Below, one piece after another: positions 1 through 7,720 of a DNA stretch of 17,677 nt (its first letter is position 1; each line of letters opens with the position of its first letter). Below the pieces are notes generated by a model. It saw only the letters and a program-made list of their open reading frames with translations, searched no databases and had not been told where the DNA came from. Location of the stretch: NCBI GenBank assembly GCA_039714435.1, contig JBDLJJ010000045.1:1-17677 (forward strand), in the 5' to 3' direction. Origin of the DNA: JAZDDE01 sp039714435. Lineage in GTDB: Bacteria > Gemmatimonadota > Gemmatimonadetes > Palauibacterales > Palauibacteraceae. Both the position numbers and the translations under genes were made by a program.

Positions 1-323
1 CGCTATTCGAGATCGACAGTGCCGGCGCTACGCATCGCTGGGGGACTTTGAACGTCTGGGAGCCTCCGAACAGACTGGTGATCGAATGGCATCCTTACGG
101 TGAGAGCGGCACGGCGACCGAAATAGAGATACGGTTCGTCGATCGTGGGTCTTCCACCCTGGTAGAGTTGGAGCACCGAAATTGGGAGGCATTGGGTGAC
201 CAAGCAGCGGAGAAGCGGAGCGCATACGAAGGCGGCTGGCCGGGCGTGCTGGCCTTGTTTGCCGATTCCGCCGGCAGGCCGAACACCGTCCCGGCGGGAG
301 GTGCGGCTGACGGCGCGTCCTAG
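1..323 (+). CDS. AHSA1/SRPBCC-domain protein, 3' end only
   Basis: The reading frame is open from the left edge (first full codon at base 3) to TAG at 321-323, so the start lies outside the window. About 106 residues are visible. The pattern resembles the C-terminal half of AHSA1-like SRPBCC proteins: a strand with WEPPNRLVIEW, a strand with EIEIRFVDRGSSTLVELEH, then a final helix with the W-E-A-L-G and Y-x-x-G-W-x-x-V-L signature. These folds form a hydrophobic ligand cavity. In bacteria the members are mostly small proteins of unknown ligand, often polyketide-cyclase-like or stress-associated. The last 15 residues are a low-complexity Ala/Gly tail. No substrate can be named. A gap of 161 bp separates it from the efflux operon, so a functional link is not evident. 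Confidence 0.75.
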   Translation, partial: LFEIDSAGATHRWGTLNVWEPPNRLVIEWHPYGESGTATEIEIRFVDRGSSTLVELEHRNWEALGDQAAEKRSAYEGGWPGVLALFADSAGRPNTVPAGGAADGAS

Positions 324-333
324 CGGCTTGTCC

Positions 334-361
334 TTGTAGAACACTGCATCCGGGCTATTTT
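334..361 (+). promoter_or_regulatory. weak candidate promoter for the efflux operon
   Basis: TTGTAG (334-339) and TATTTT (356-361) are separated by 16 bp in the gap upstream of the efflux genes. The -10 matches four of six consensus bases but the -35 only three. The nearby inverted repeat GGGCT (352-356) and AGCCC (366-370) overlaps the -10. It has no T-run after it, so I do not call it a terminator. Low confidence. Confidence 0.2.
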
Positions 362-421
362 CTTCAGCCCTCGATGCTATGGCAGCGATGGCGGGCCTAG
401 AAGTGTTGGGTTGAGACCTGC

Positions 422-452
422 AGCAGACGAGTTCAGACCGGTAGCAGACGAG
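422..452 (+). repeat. 10-bp direct repeat in the efflux operon leader
   Basis: AGCAGACGAG occurs at 422-431 and again, identically, at 443-452. The spacing is 21 bp start to start, about two helical turns. It lies 33-63 bp before the GTG start of the RND pump. Such phased repeats can be regulator half-sites; no regulator gene is in the window. Confidence 0.45.
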
Positions 453-484
453 AAGAACGTCCCTGAGGAAGTGGTGAAGCAGAA

Positions 485-3400
485 GTGATTATTTCAGACA
501 CAGCCATTAAAAGACCCGTCTTCACCGTCATGGTGGCGTCGGCGATAGTACTCTTCGGCGCCATCAGTTTCACGCGCCTGTCGGTCCGTGAACTCCCGGA
601 CGTCGATCCGCCCGTGGTATCCGTCTCGACCTTCCTGAGGGGCGCCAACCCGCGCGTAATGGAGACGACGGTCACGGACGTGCTCGAGGAAGAGCTGAGC
701 ACGATCCCTGGCGTGCGGACAATCTCGAGTAGTAGCGCCGAGCAGTCCAGCAATATCACCCTGGAGTTCACGCTCGACCGTGACCTGGAGGTGGCTGCGC
801 AGGACGTGCGCGACAAGGTGGCCCGCGTTCGCGGCAGGCTTCCGGCACAGATCGACGAGCCGGTCGTCACCAAACAAGACGCCGACGCGCAGCCGTTCTT
901 CTGGATGGCGCTGACGGCGGACAATTATGATCTTCTCCAACTCTCGGACATCGCGGACCGCATAGTAAAGCAGCGGCTCCAGTCGGTTGACGGCGTCGGC
1001 CGAGCGCAGGTATTCGGCGAGCGCCGCTATTCGATGCGGATTTGGCTCTCCTCCTCAGCGCTCGCCTCCCGCGGCCTGACCGTGCAGGACGTCCAGACCG
1101 CGATTTTGACAAAGAACGTCGAGATTCCGGCCGGCAGAATCGAGTCGGCGCGGCGCGAGTTCACCGTGCGCTCCCTGGGCGAACTCAAGACGCCTGACGA
1201 GTTCTCCGCCCTGGTCGTCTCTTCGAGCGACGGCCAGGTCGTTCGGCTCGGGGACGTGGCCCGTGTAGAGCTCGGTCCCGAGAACGACCGCGCCTATCTG
1301 CAGTTTGACGGAACACCAGGGGTAGCGGTCGGTGTCGTCCGGCAGTCTAAGGCAAACCTCGTGCGAGTGTCCGACAACATCCAGGCCGAACTGCCGAGCA
1401 TCCAGGAGGCCTTGCCTCCGGGAGTGGTCCTCACGGTCGGTTTCGATTCGTCCAGGTTCGTACGACAATCGATCCAGGAGGCCCAGCAGACTCTGATCCT
1501 GGCAGGGATTCTCGTCGTACTGATCATCTTCGTGTTCCTCAGAAACGTTCGCGCGACAATGATTCCGGCTCTGGCCATTCCGACCTCGATCGTCGCGGCG
1601 TTCGCGGTCCTTTACGGCTTTGGTTTTTCCATCAACCAGTTCACGCTCCTGGCGCTCATTATGGCCATGGGAATTGTGGTGGATGACGCCATCATCGTGA
1701 TGGAGAACGCGTATCGGCATCAGGAGGAGCTGGGTGACGACCCCGTAACGGCCGCCAAGAAGGGCACTTCGGAGATCGCCTTCGCGGTCATCGCGACGAC
1801 CGTAGCGCTGGTCGCGGTGTTTACGCCACTGGCCTTCCTTCAGGGCACCGCGGGCCGGCTGTTCAACGAGTTCGGCATCGCCCTAGCGGGGTCCGTGATA
1901 ATCAGCAGCTTCATGGCCTTGACCCTGGTTCCGATGGTGTCGGCGAAAATACTCAAAGTCCCGGATAGCCACGGGCCGCTCTTCAATGCCTTCGAATCTG
2001 GTTTTGTAGCGATCCAGAATTTCTACCGGCGCACGCTAGAGGCAGCTGTGCACCACCGCCTGATCGTGGTGGGAGTGTCCGTACTTGTGGTCGCGACGTC
2101 GGGACTGGCGTTCGGCGCCCTGAAACGCGAGTTCATTCCGACCGAAGATCGGGGCTGGTTCATGGCCTTCGTCCAGGGACCGGAAGGCGCCTCGCTCGAC
2201 TACACGATCGAACATCAGCAGCAGATCGAACAGATTTTCCTGCGTACTGAAGGAATTGATCACCACTTCAGCGTGATCGGTTTCTTTGGCGACGTGAACA
2301 CAGGCATCATCTTTTCCCGACTCGAGGAGTTGGACGAGCGCGACAAGAGCGTCCAGGAACTGGTGGACGAGATTCAGCCACAGATGTTCGGCGTTCCGGG
2401 TGTGATGGCTTTCGCCAATGTGCCGCCCGCGATCGGGTTCGGCAGTCCGGTCAACTTCGTCGTCCGGAATCCGAACTTCGACTCGTTAGTGGCCGGCATG
2501 AACGCCCTGATGGGCCGGGCCTACCAGATCCCCAGTCTGTCCAATCCCCAGGTCGACCTCAAGGTCAACAAGCCCGAACTGTCTGTCTCATACCAACGGG
2601 ACCGGGCTGAAGATCTGGGAGTTCCGATCGCTGATATCTCGAGCACGCTGCAGACGATGCTGGGCGGGCAGAGGGTAGGAACCTTCACCCGGGATAACAA
2701 GCAGTACTACGTCATGTTGCAACTGGACGCGGAGGAACGCGCCACGCCGGGCGACATGAGCGGTATCTATGTGCGCGGCCGGGACGGCACGCCGGTTAAG
2801 CTGGACGCAGTGGCTACCGTCGACGAGAGCGTCGGGCCCAAGCAGCTGAGTCACTTCGACCGCGTCCGGTCGTTCACGATTACGGCAAGCCTCGCTCCCG
2901 GCTTCACGCTGGGCGAGGCCCTGGACGACCTGAACGCCGCGGCCGCCGAAGTCCTGCCGCGCGGAAGCACGACGGCGCTGACCGGAGAATCACGGGAGCT
3001 GGAAGAGAGCAGCACGGCGCTGTATTTCGCGTTCATTCTGGCGCTCGTTGTGGTTTATATGGTGCTGGCGGCCCAGTTCGAATCTCTGGTGCATCCGTTC
3101 ACGGTGCTCCTCTCGGTGCCGCTGGCACTGACCGGTGCACTGTTCACGCTGTGGCTGGCGGGTGCGACCATGAACCTGTTCAGCCAGATAGGCATGATCC
3201 TCCTGATCGGGATCGTGACCAAGAATTCGATTCTGCTCGTCGAGTATGCCAATCAGCTCAAAGACCGGGGTCTGTCTACTCTCGATGCCGTGCTGGAGGC
3301 CGGCCGTATTCGGCTCCGGCCGATCATGATGACTTCGGTGGCCACGATCATCGCCCTGATGCCTATCGCGTTCGGCTTGGGGGCCGGATCGGACAGCCGG

Positions 3401-3550
3401 CGTCCTCTGGGCTATGCGATCGTGGGAGGGTTGCTGTTCTCGACGGCCCTGACACTGTATCTGGTTCCGGTCGTGTATCTGCTGCTCGACGGCCTGCGGG
3501 AGCGTATTCGGGGCCGCAAACCAGCCCTGGCACCCGTGGAGGCGCAATGA
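485..3550 (+). CDS. RND-family efflux pump, inner-membrane permease (HAE1/AcrB type)
   Basis: A proton-driven pump of 1021 residues, the usual length for AcrB/MexB-type transporters, which export hydrophobic or amphiphilic compounds through a periplasmic adaptor and outer-membrane channel. The N-terminus (SDTAIKRPVFTVM) is typical, beginning just before TM1. The first large periplasmic loop runs from about residue 40 to 330. TM2 onward follows, with FLRNVRATMIPALAIP at 351-366. TM4 holds the acidic proton-relay pair Asp400-Asp401 (GIVVDDAIIVMEN), and TM10 holds Lys913 (GIVTKNSILLVEY); both match AcrB's relay. The start is GTG at 485; only a weak GAGGAA lies upstream (465-470). Its TGA overlaps the ATG of the channel gene (ATGA at 3547-3550), so the two are translationally coupled. 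The substrate cannot be deduced. Confidence 0.95.
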   Translation: MIISDTAIKRPVFTVMVASAIVLFGAISFTRLSVRELPDVDPPVVSVSTFLRGANPRVMETTVTDVLEEELSTIPGVRTISSSSAEQSSNITLEFTLDRDLEVAAQDVRDKVARVRGRLPAQIDEPVVTKQDADAQPFFWMALTADNYDLLQLSDIADRIVKQRLQSVDGVGRAQVFGERRYSMRIWLSSSALASRGLTVQDVQTAILTKNVEIPAGRIESARREFTVRSLGELKTPDEFSALVVSSSDGQVVRLGDVARVELGPENDRAYLQFDGTPGVAVGVVRQSKANLVRVSDNIQAELPSIQEALPPGVVLTVGFDSSRFVRQSIQEAQQTLILAGILVVLIIFVFLRNVRATMIPALAIPTSIVAAFAVLYGFGFSINQFTLLALIMAMGIVVDDAIIVMENAYRHQEELGDDPVTAAKKGTSEIAFAVIATTVALVAVFTPLAFLQGTAGRLFNEFGIALAGSVIISSFMALTLVPMVSAKILKVPDSHGPLFNAFESGFVAIQNFYRRTLEAAVHHRLIVVGVSVLVVATSGLAFGALKREFIPTEDRGWFMAFVQGPEGASLDYTIEHQQQIEQIFLRTEGIDHHFSVIGFFGDVNTGIIFSRLEELDERDKSVQELVDEIQPQMFGVPGVMAFANVPPAIGFGSPVNFVVRNPNFDSLVAGMNALMGRAYQIPSLSNPQVDLKVNKPELSVSYQRDRAEDLGVPIADISSTLQTMLGGQRVGTFTRDNKQYYVMLQLDAEERATPGDMSGIYVRGRDGTPVKLDAVATVDESVGPKQLSHFDRVRSFTITASLAPGFTLGEALDDLNAAAAEVLPRGSTTALTGESRELEESSTALYFAFILALVVVYMVLAAQFESLVHPFTVLLSVPLALTGALFTLWLAGATMNLFSQIGMILLIGIVTKNSILLVEYANQLKDRGLSTLDAVLEAGRIRLRPIMMTSVATIIALMPIAFGLGAGSDSRRPLGYAIVGGLLFSTALTLYLVPVVYLLLDGLRERIRGRKPALAPVEAQ

Positions 3551-4845
3551 TCCGTGGCGCGTGTGTCGCGGTGGCCGTCTTGCTGGCGCTGGGCGCGCCC
3601 GGGCCGGCGCTGGCCCAGGAGACAGGCCTTCCCACGGTGTCCTTGCGGGAGGCGCTGCGGCTGGCCGCCAACCTGGACCCGGACTATGTGGCGGCGCTGC
3701 GCCGTGTGGGTGATTCGAACTGGGTGCGCCGAGCGGCGGTGACCGCGTTCTTCATGCCGGAGGTTCAGGCGCAAGGGTCGGGTACGAGGTTCTCGACTGA
3801 TCTGTTCAATCCCGGCACCAACGCCCTGACCTCCCAGTTGGTTCAGGCCTCCCTGCAAGGACAGCTCAACCTGTTCAGGGGCGGAAGCAAATTCCACGAC
3901 CTGAAGCAGTCGGGGGCCAATCTGGAGAGTGCGCGTTCGGGAGAGCTGCAGGCGCGGTTTCAGAGCGCTCTGCAGACAGAGGCGGACTACTATGACGTTC
4001 TGGCCCAGGACGCGCTGTCTACCGTGGCCAGAGAGCGGGTGCGTAGAGCCGATGAGCAGCTTCAGGTGGCCCGGGCGCGTGTGCTGTCGGGCGCCGCGGT
4101 TCAGACTGACTCTTTGCAGCTTCTTCTCGAGCTGACGCGGGCCCAGGTCGACCTTCTCAGGCAGGAAACGGCCCTGCGGGTGGCCCGGCTACAGCTCGGA
4201 CGCCGGGTCGGGATGGACGGAGCCGTTGATGCGGCGCCGCTCGACCCGTTGCCGGACGGAGACCTCCCGGTTTCCGAGTTGGATGCGGTGTCCGAGGCTG
4301 GTGCGAGCGCACCGTCAGTGCTCGTGGCCCGAGCGGATGAGAGTGCGGCGGCCGCGGCGCATCGGAGCGCCATCGCCGCGTATCTTCCAAGCGTAGATCT
4401 ATTCGCCCAGTGGAGCGGCTTTGACGAGAAGTTTTTCCCGGACGCGACTACTCGTACGTCGTGGGGGCTCTCGGTCACGTGGCCGATCCTGAGCCGGGGC
4501 CGGGAGCTGACTCGCTTTCGGGCCCGCACGCAGCAGATCGTGGCCGAGACGGCCCGTCAGGACGCGGAGCGGCAGGTGCGCCGGGATATCATCGAAGCCT
4601 ACGAGGGATATGGAACGGCGCGGGCTACGACCGAGCTGTCGGAGCGCGCGGTCGAAGTGGCCAGCGAAAACCTCCGGGTGCAGGGTGAGCGCTACCGGGC
4701 CGGAGCGACTACGATTATCGATCTTATTACGGCGCAGGTGGATCTGGCTGAAGCCGAGTCGGATCTCGTTCAGGCCCGGTTTGGAGCTCGCCTGGCGCTG
4801 GCCGCCGTCGAGGCAATTCTGGGCCGGCGCCTGTTTCCCCAGTAG
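3547..4845 (+). CDS. TolC-family outer-membrane efflux channel
   Basis: The product is 432 residues, a normal size for the outer-membrane factor of a tripartite pump. A Sec signal peptide is visible (hydrophobic VAVAVLLALGAPGPALA) with likely cleavage after Ala23, before Gln24. The mature part starts with PTVSLREALRLAANLDPDYVAALRR, the usual OEP opening. It then shows the repeated pattern of two long coiled-coil halves, with the second half closing on RYRAGATTIIDLITAQVDLAEAESDLVQARF, a hallmark of the family. The frame stays open for about 400 bp upstream inside the pump gene, but the ATG at 3547 is chosen because the signal peptide begins there and it overlaps the pump's TGA by 4 bp. Confidence 0.93.
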   Translation: MIRGACVAVAVLLALGAPGPALAQETGLPTVSLREALRLAANLDPDYVAALRRVGDSNWVRRAAVTAFFMPEVQAQGSGTRFSTDLFNPGTNALTSQLVQASLQGQLNLFRGGSKFHDLKQSGANLESARSGELQARFQSALQTEADYYDVLAQDALSTVARERVRRADEQLQVARARVLSGAAVQTDSLQLLLELTRAQVDLLRQETALRVARLQLGRRVGMDGAVDAAPLDPLPDGDLPVSELDAVSEAGASAPSVLVARADESAAAAAHRSAIAAYLPSVDLFAQWSGFDEKFFPDATTRTSWGLSVTWPILSRGRELTRFRARTQQIVAETARQDAERQVRRDIIEAYEGYGTARATTELSERAVEVASENLRVQGERYRAGATTIIDLITAQVDLAEAESDLVQARFGARLALAAVEAILGRRLFPQ

Positions 4846-4863
4846 AGCCAGTAGAAAGCCGGG

Positions 4864-4877
4864 TCGCCGGGTGGCGA
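4864..4877 (+). other. small hairpin between channel and adaptor genes
   Basis: TCGCC (4864-4868) and GGCGA (4873-4877) form a 5-bp stem with a GGGT loop, 18 nt after the channel stop. No T-run follows, so it is not a convincing terminator. It could modestly affect expression of the adaptor gene. Confidence 0.25.
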
Positions 4878-4901
4878 GACGGATCAGCGGAATGAAAGGA
4901 A

Positions 4902-6077
4902 GTGCGTAAGGTGTTTGATAGAGGGTGGGAGAGAGTTGGTTCATTGGCCGGAGCGGCGCTGGCTGTGTCGCTTCTGGCTGCGTGTGGCGATGCGGACGCC
5001 TCGGCGGAGGGCGGCGGTTTCGGCGGTGGCGGTCCTCCGGGAATGCCGGTCCGGGTGGCGGAGGCGTTTACCGATACTGTCGTGGACGCGATTCTGGCCA
5101 CGGGTGAGATCGAGGCCGTTCAGTTCGTGGAACTCCGGCCTGAGGTGTCCGGCCGGCTGACCCAGATCCTCGTCCCGGAGGGAACGTTCGTGGGACGGGG
5201 GCGGGCGCTGTTCAAAGTGGACGACCTGGAGCTAAAGGCACAGGTGGCGCAGCTCGAAGCGCAGCGGGATCTTGCCCAGCAGGCGCTGCAGCGGACCAGG
5301 GATCTGCTGGCCCGCAACGCATCTTCCACCGCTGATCTCGAGCAGGCGGAAGCTAACGCGAGAAGCACCCAGGCTCAGCTCGACCTGCAGCAGACGAGGC
5401 TCTCCCGTACCGTCGTCAGGGCCCCCTTCTCGGGTATCGTCGGGGAGCGATTCGTCAGCCTGGGAGATTACGTTTCCAACGCGACGCGCCTCACCACGCT
5501 GCAGACGGTCGACCCCCAGAGGGCGGTCTTCCAGGTCCCGGAGCGCTACGCCGGGCAGCTCGCTTCCGGACAGAGGATGACTTTCAGGGTGGCGGCTGTG
5601 CCGGAGCGCGAATTCGCGGGAATAGTAGACTTCGTGGACCCGCTGGTTCAGCTGCCCGGCCGGACGATCACCGTAAAGGCGCAGGTGCCGAATACGGACG
5701 GCTCCCTGCGCAGGGGCATGTTCATCGAAGCCCGGCTGGCCACGGCAATCCGCCCCGAAGCGGTCGTGGTTCCGGAGGACGCCCTCCTTCCTTTGCAGGG
5801 CCAGGTCTTTGTGTGGACGGTTACGCCCGAGGGCACGGCGTCTCGCAAGGAAGTCGAGATCGGGGTTCGAATGCCCGGATACGCAGAAATCATGTCCGGT
5901 ATCGAAGCTGGCGAACAGGTGATCGTAGGAGGCGTCGAGATGCTGGGTGAGGGAGCGCCCGTAATGCCGCTTCCGCCGGCGGGAGCGGGCATGCCGCCGG
6001 GGGCTGAGGGCGCACCAGGCGCAGGTGGCGCACCCGGTGGCGGTCCGCCCACGGAATCAGAGGCAGCCGCTCCGTAG
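4902..6077 (+). CDS. RND efflux periplasmic adaptor (membrane fusion) lipoprotein
   Basis: The adaptor bridges pump and channel in the periplasm. Its N-terminus is a lipoprotein signal: hydrophobic stretch then lipobox LLAAC, with lipidated Cys28. A Gly-rich linker follows (about residues 36-46). Next come the first lipoyl half (GEIEAVQFVELRPEVSGRLTQILVPEG), a coiled-coil hairpin (about 105-165, LEAQRDLAQQALQRTRDLL through ANARSTQAQLDLQQTRL), the second lipoyl half (VRAPFSGIVGERFVSLGDYV), a beta-barrel and a membrane-proximal domain. The last ~35 residues are Pro/Gly/Ala-rich and unusual. The start is uncertain. GTG 4902 gives a positively charged MRKV n-region, but AAGGA (4896-4900) is too close to it. 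GTG 4911, in frame, is better spaced from that site. The gap after the channel gene is 56 bp. Confidence 0.93.
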   Translation: MRKVFDRGWERVGSLAGAALAVSLLAACGDADASAEGGGFGGGGPPGMPVRVAEAFTDTVVDAILATGEIEAVQFVELRPEVSGRLTQILVPEGTFVGRGRALFKVDDLELKAQVAQLEAQRDLAQQALQRTRDLLARNASSTADLEQAEANARSTQAQLDLQQTRLSRTVVRAPFSGIVGERFVSLGDYVSNATRLTTLQTVDPQRAVFQVPERYAGQLASGQRMTFRVAAVPEREFAGIVDFVDPLVQLPGRTITVKAQVPNTDGSLRRGMFIEARLATAIRPEAVVVPEDALLPLQGQVFVWTVTPEGTASRKEVEIGVRMPGYAEIMSGIEAGEQVIVGGVEMLGEGAPVMPLPPAGAGMPPGAEGAPGAGGAPGGGPPTESEAAAP

Positions 6078-6082
6078 GTCGT

Positions 6083-6120
6083 TACTTGCCGCGAAAGACC
6101 CGCTACTTGCCGCGGAAAAC
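6083..6120 (-). repeat. tandem near-duplicate of the reductase gene's 3' end
   Basis: Two 17-bp copies, 6083-6099 and 6104-6120, match at 15 of 17 positions with a 21-bp period. The right copy is the last five codons and first base of stop of the reductase gene (V-F-R-G-K-stop on the minus strand). The left copy lies just past the stop and also reads V-F-R-G-K-stop (TAA at 6082-6084). Both differences are third-position synonymous changes (Val and Phe codons). Confidence 0.7.
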
Positions 6121-7140
6121 TTTTGAACTGGTGGAGTGACCGGGGTTGACCTTGGCTTTGGGGTCCACGACGTGCACGGCGTTGTTGACCGCGATCGCGG
6201 CCTCGCCGAAACCGGTGGAAATCAGCTCCAGCTTGCCTTCGTACTCCGTGATGTCTCCCGCGGCGAAGACGCCCGGGATATTGGTCATCATGCGCGAATT
6301 GACGAGAATCGAGTTGCCTTCCAGTTCGAGTCCCCAATCTGCGATCGGACCCAGGCTGGGCACGAAGCCGAGCAACGCTATCACGTCGTCGATTTCGATC
6401 GTCGCACGCTCCTCCGACCTGTTGTCGAAGATCGTCGCCGCCGTGATGCAATCCGTTCCATGAAGCTCGGCCAACTCATGGTGGGGACGGAGATCCAGCC
6501 CTCCGTCCGCGTCGGCCTTCTCCACCAGACTCACCGTATGGGCGTGCGCCCGATAGCGCGCCGAGCGGTGAATCTGCGTAAGGGACTCGCATATTTCGTG
6601 CAGGCCCAGGCTCCAGTCGAAAGCTGAGTCACCGCCTCCGAGGATCAGGACTCGCCGGCCACGGAACTGTTCTGGATCCTTGACGTGTGTCCACACACCC
6701 TGGCCCATAAAGGCGTCGAAACCAGGCACGTCCAGCGTGCGCGCCTTGAGCGCGCCCTTGCCGGCCGCTATCACCAGCGTACGGGTCTGCCGCAGGGCCT
6801 TGTTTGTCGTCAGTTCGAGGTGCCCTGCAGCGTTTTGGGACAGCCCCTCTACCCACTCGTCCAGGTGGATCTCCGGTCCGAACTGAGTTCCCTGCTCAAT
6901 CAGCGCCTTGGCCAGATCCTTGGCCAACACTCTGGGGAAGCCCGCCACGTCGTAGACGTCCTTCTCCGGATACAGAGCCATGAGCTGTCCACCCAGCTCC
7001 GGCAGGCTGTCGATGCAGCGAGCGCTCAGCCCCCGCATGCCCGCGTAGAAAAGTCCGTACAAACCGGTCGGGCCACCGCCGATGATCGTGATATCGACGA
7101 GACCCGTTCCCGTATCACCTTTCGTATCTGTCTCTTCCAC
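6103..7140 (-). CDS. ferredoxin/flavodoxin-NADP reductase, thioredoxin-reductase-like (YumC type)
   Basis: An FAD enzyme of 345 residues that moves electrons between NADPH and ferredoxin or flavodoxin in the cytoplasm. The FAD-binding GGGPTG is at 21-26, followed by ELGGQLMALYPEKDVYDVAGFP (about 48-69), characteristic of the YumC-type FNR. The NADP-binding GGGDSA is at 168-173, with HRSARYRAH (191-199) as probable 2'-phosphate contacts. A second FAD motif GDITEYEGKLELISTGFGEAA starts near 295, and the C-terminus has PGHSTS. The CxxC redox pair of thioredoxin reductase is absent, which is expected for FNR of this class. The GTG start at 7140 is preceded by AGGGGAAG at good spacing, which itself overlaps the stop of the phosphatidyltransferase gene. 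The 13-nt gap implies co-transcription. Confidence 0.92.
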   Translation of the reverse strand: MEETDTKGDTGTGLVDITIIGGGPTGLYGLFYAGMRGLSARCIDSLPELGGQLMALYPEKDVYDVAGFPRVLAKDLAKALIEQGTQFGPEIHLDEWVEGLSQNAAGHLELTTNKALRQTRTLVIAAGKGALKARTLDVPGFDAFMGQGVWTHVKDPEQFRGRRVLILGGGDSAFDWSLGLHEICESLTQIHRSARYRAHAHTVSLVEKADADGGLDLRPHHELAELHGTDCITAATIFDNRSEERATIEIDDVIALLGFVPSLGPIADWGLELEGNSILVNSRMMTNIPGVFAAGDITEYEGKLELISTGFGEAAIAVNNAVHVVDPKAKVNPGHSTSSKVFRGK

Positions 7141-7153
7141 TTCGTGTCTTCCC

Positions 7154-7717
7154 CTACGTCCGTGCGTTTGGTCTGAGACCGCTCATGCCATAATCGATAA
7201 TCGCCATCACAGAGGCGACTCCCACCAGCACGATCGGTCCGTTGATGAGCTCAGGCCTGAAAATCAGCGTAAACAGGGCCAGGATCTGAAGCGCAGTAGT
7301 AATCTTGCCGAGCGGCCGCGACTGAAACGGAACCAGCCGGCCGGCCACCCGCTGGACCAGATAAACCCCGCCCGTATACAGATCCCTCAAGATGAGCACC
7401 AACATTCCGGCCCAGTCCAGATGGCCTGTGGGCAGGAACGATATCAGGCCCAAAAGTACGAAAATTCTATCGCAAAACGGATCCAGCAGAGCGCCAATTT
7501 CGGACGTCGTCCCTGTGATCCGAGCGATCCAGCCGTCCAACAAATCGGTCAGCGCACCGGCGGCGACGATGAGCGCGACGGCGAACTGGTCGCTGAAAGC
7601 CAGAAACAGAATACCGAGCGGAATCCTGCTCAGCGAGAGGATGTTGGCCGCTGTGAGAAAACCATGCTCGATCTCTCCAGCCTCGCTGGAGACTCCTGGG
7701 TCAGCATCTGGCTTCAA
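7154..7717 (-). CDS. CDP-alcohol phosphatidyltransferase family membrane protein
   Basis: An integral membrane enzyme of 187 residues that transfers a phosphatidyl group from CDP-diacylglycerol to an alcohol; glycerol-3-phosphate (PgsA) or phosphatidylglycerol (cardiolipin synthase type) are the likely acceptors. The complete family motif is visible: Asp58, Asp61-Gly62, Ala65-Arg66, Gly75, Asp79 and Asp83, with exact D-x2-DG-x2-AR-x8-G-x3-D-x3-D spacing. The N-terminal NILSLSRIPLG matches the usual first helix, and further hydrophobic segments follow. The first 20 residues are acidic and not typical. The only usable start is TTG at 7717, without a good Shine-Dalgarno site. It lies in the same frame as the upstream gene, three bases after that gene's TGA. 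Acceptor specificity is not resolvable from sequence alone. Confidence 0.88.
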   Translation of the reverse strand: MKPDADPGVSSEAGEIEHGFLTAANILSLSRIPLGILFLAFSDQFAVALIVAAGALTDLLDGWIARITGTTSEIGALLDPFCDRIFVLLGLISFLPTGHLDWAGMLVLILRDLYTGGVYLVQRVAGRLVPFQSRPLGKITTALQILALFTLIFRPELINGPIVLVGVASVMAIIDYGMSGLRPNART

Positions 7718-7720
7718 GCG

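Noticed and set aside
352..370. GGGCT/AGCCC inverted repeat as terminator of the SRPBCC gene
   Set aside because: Only five base pairs, a nine-base loop, and no T-run after the stem.
3151..3546. Upstream open extension of the TolC-family gene inside the pump gene
   Set aside because: The signal peptide begins at ATG 3547 and the extension reads as an out-of-frame translation of conserved RND transmembrane segments.
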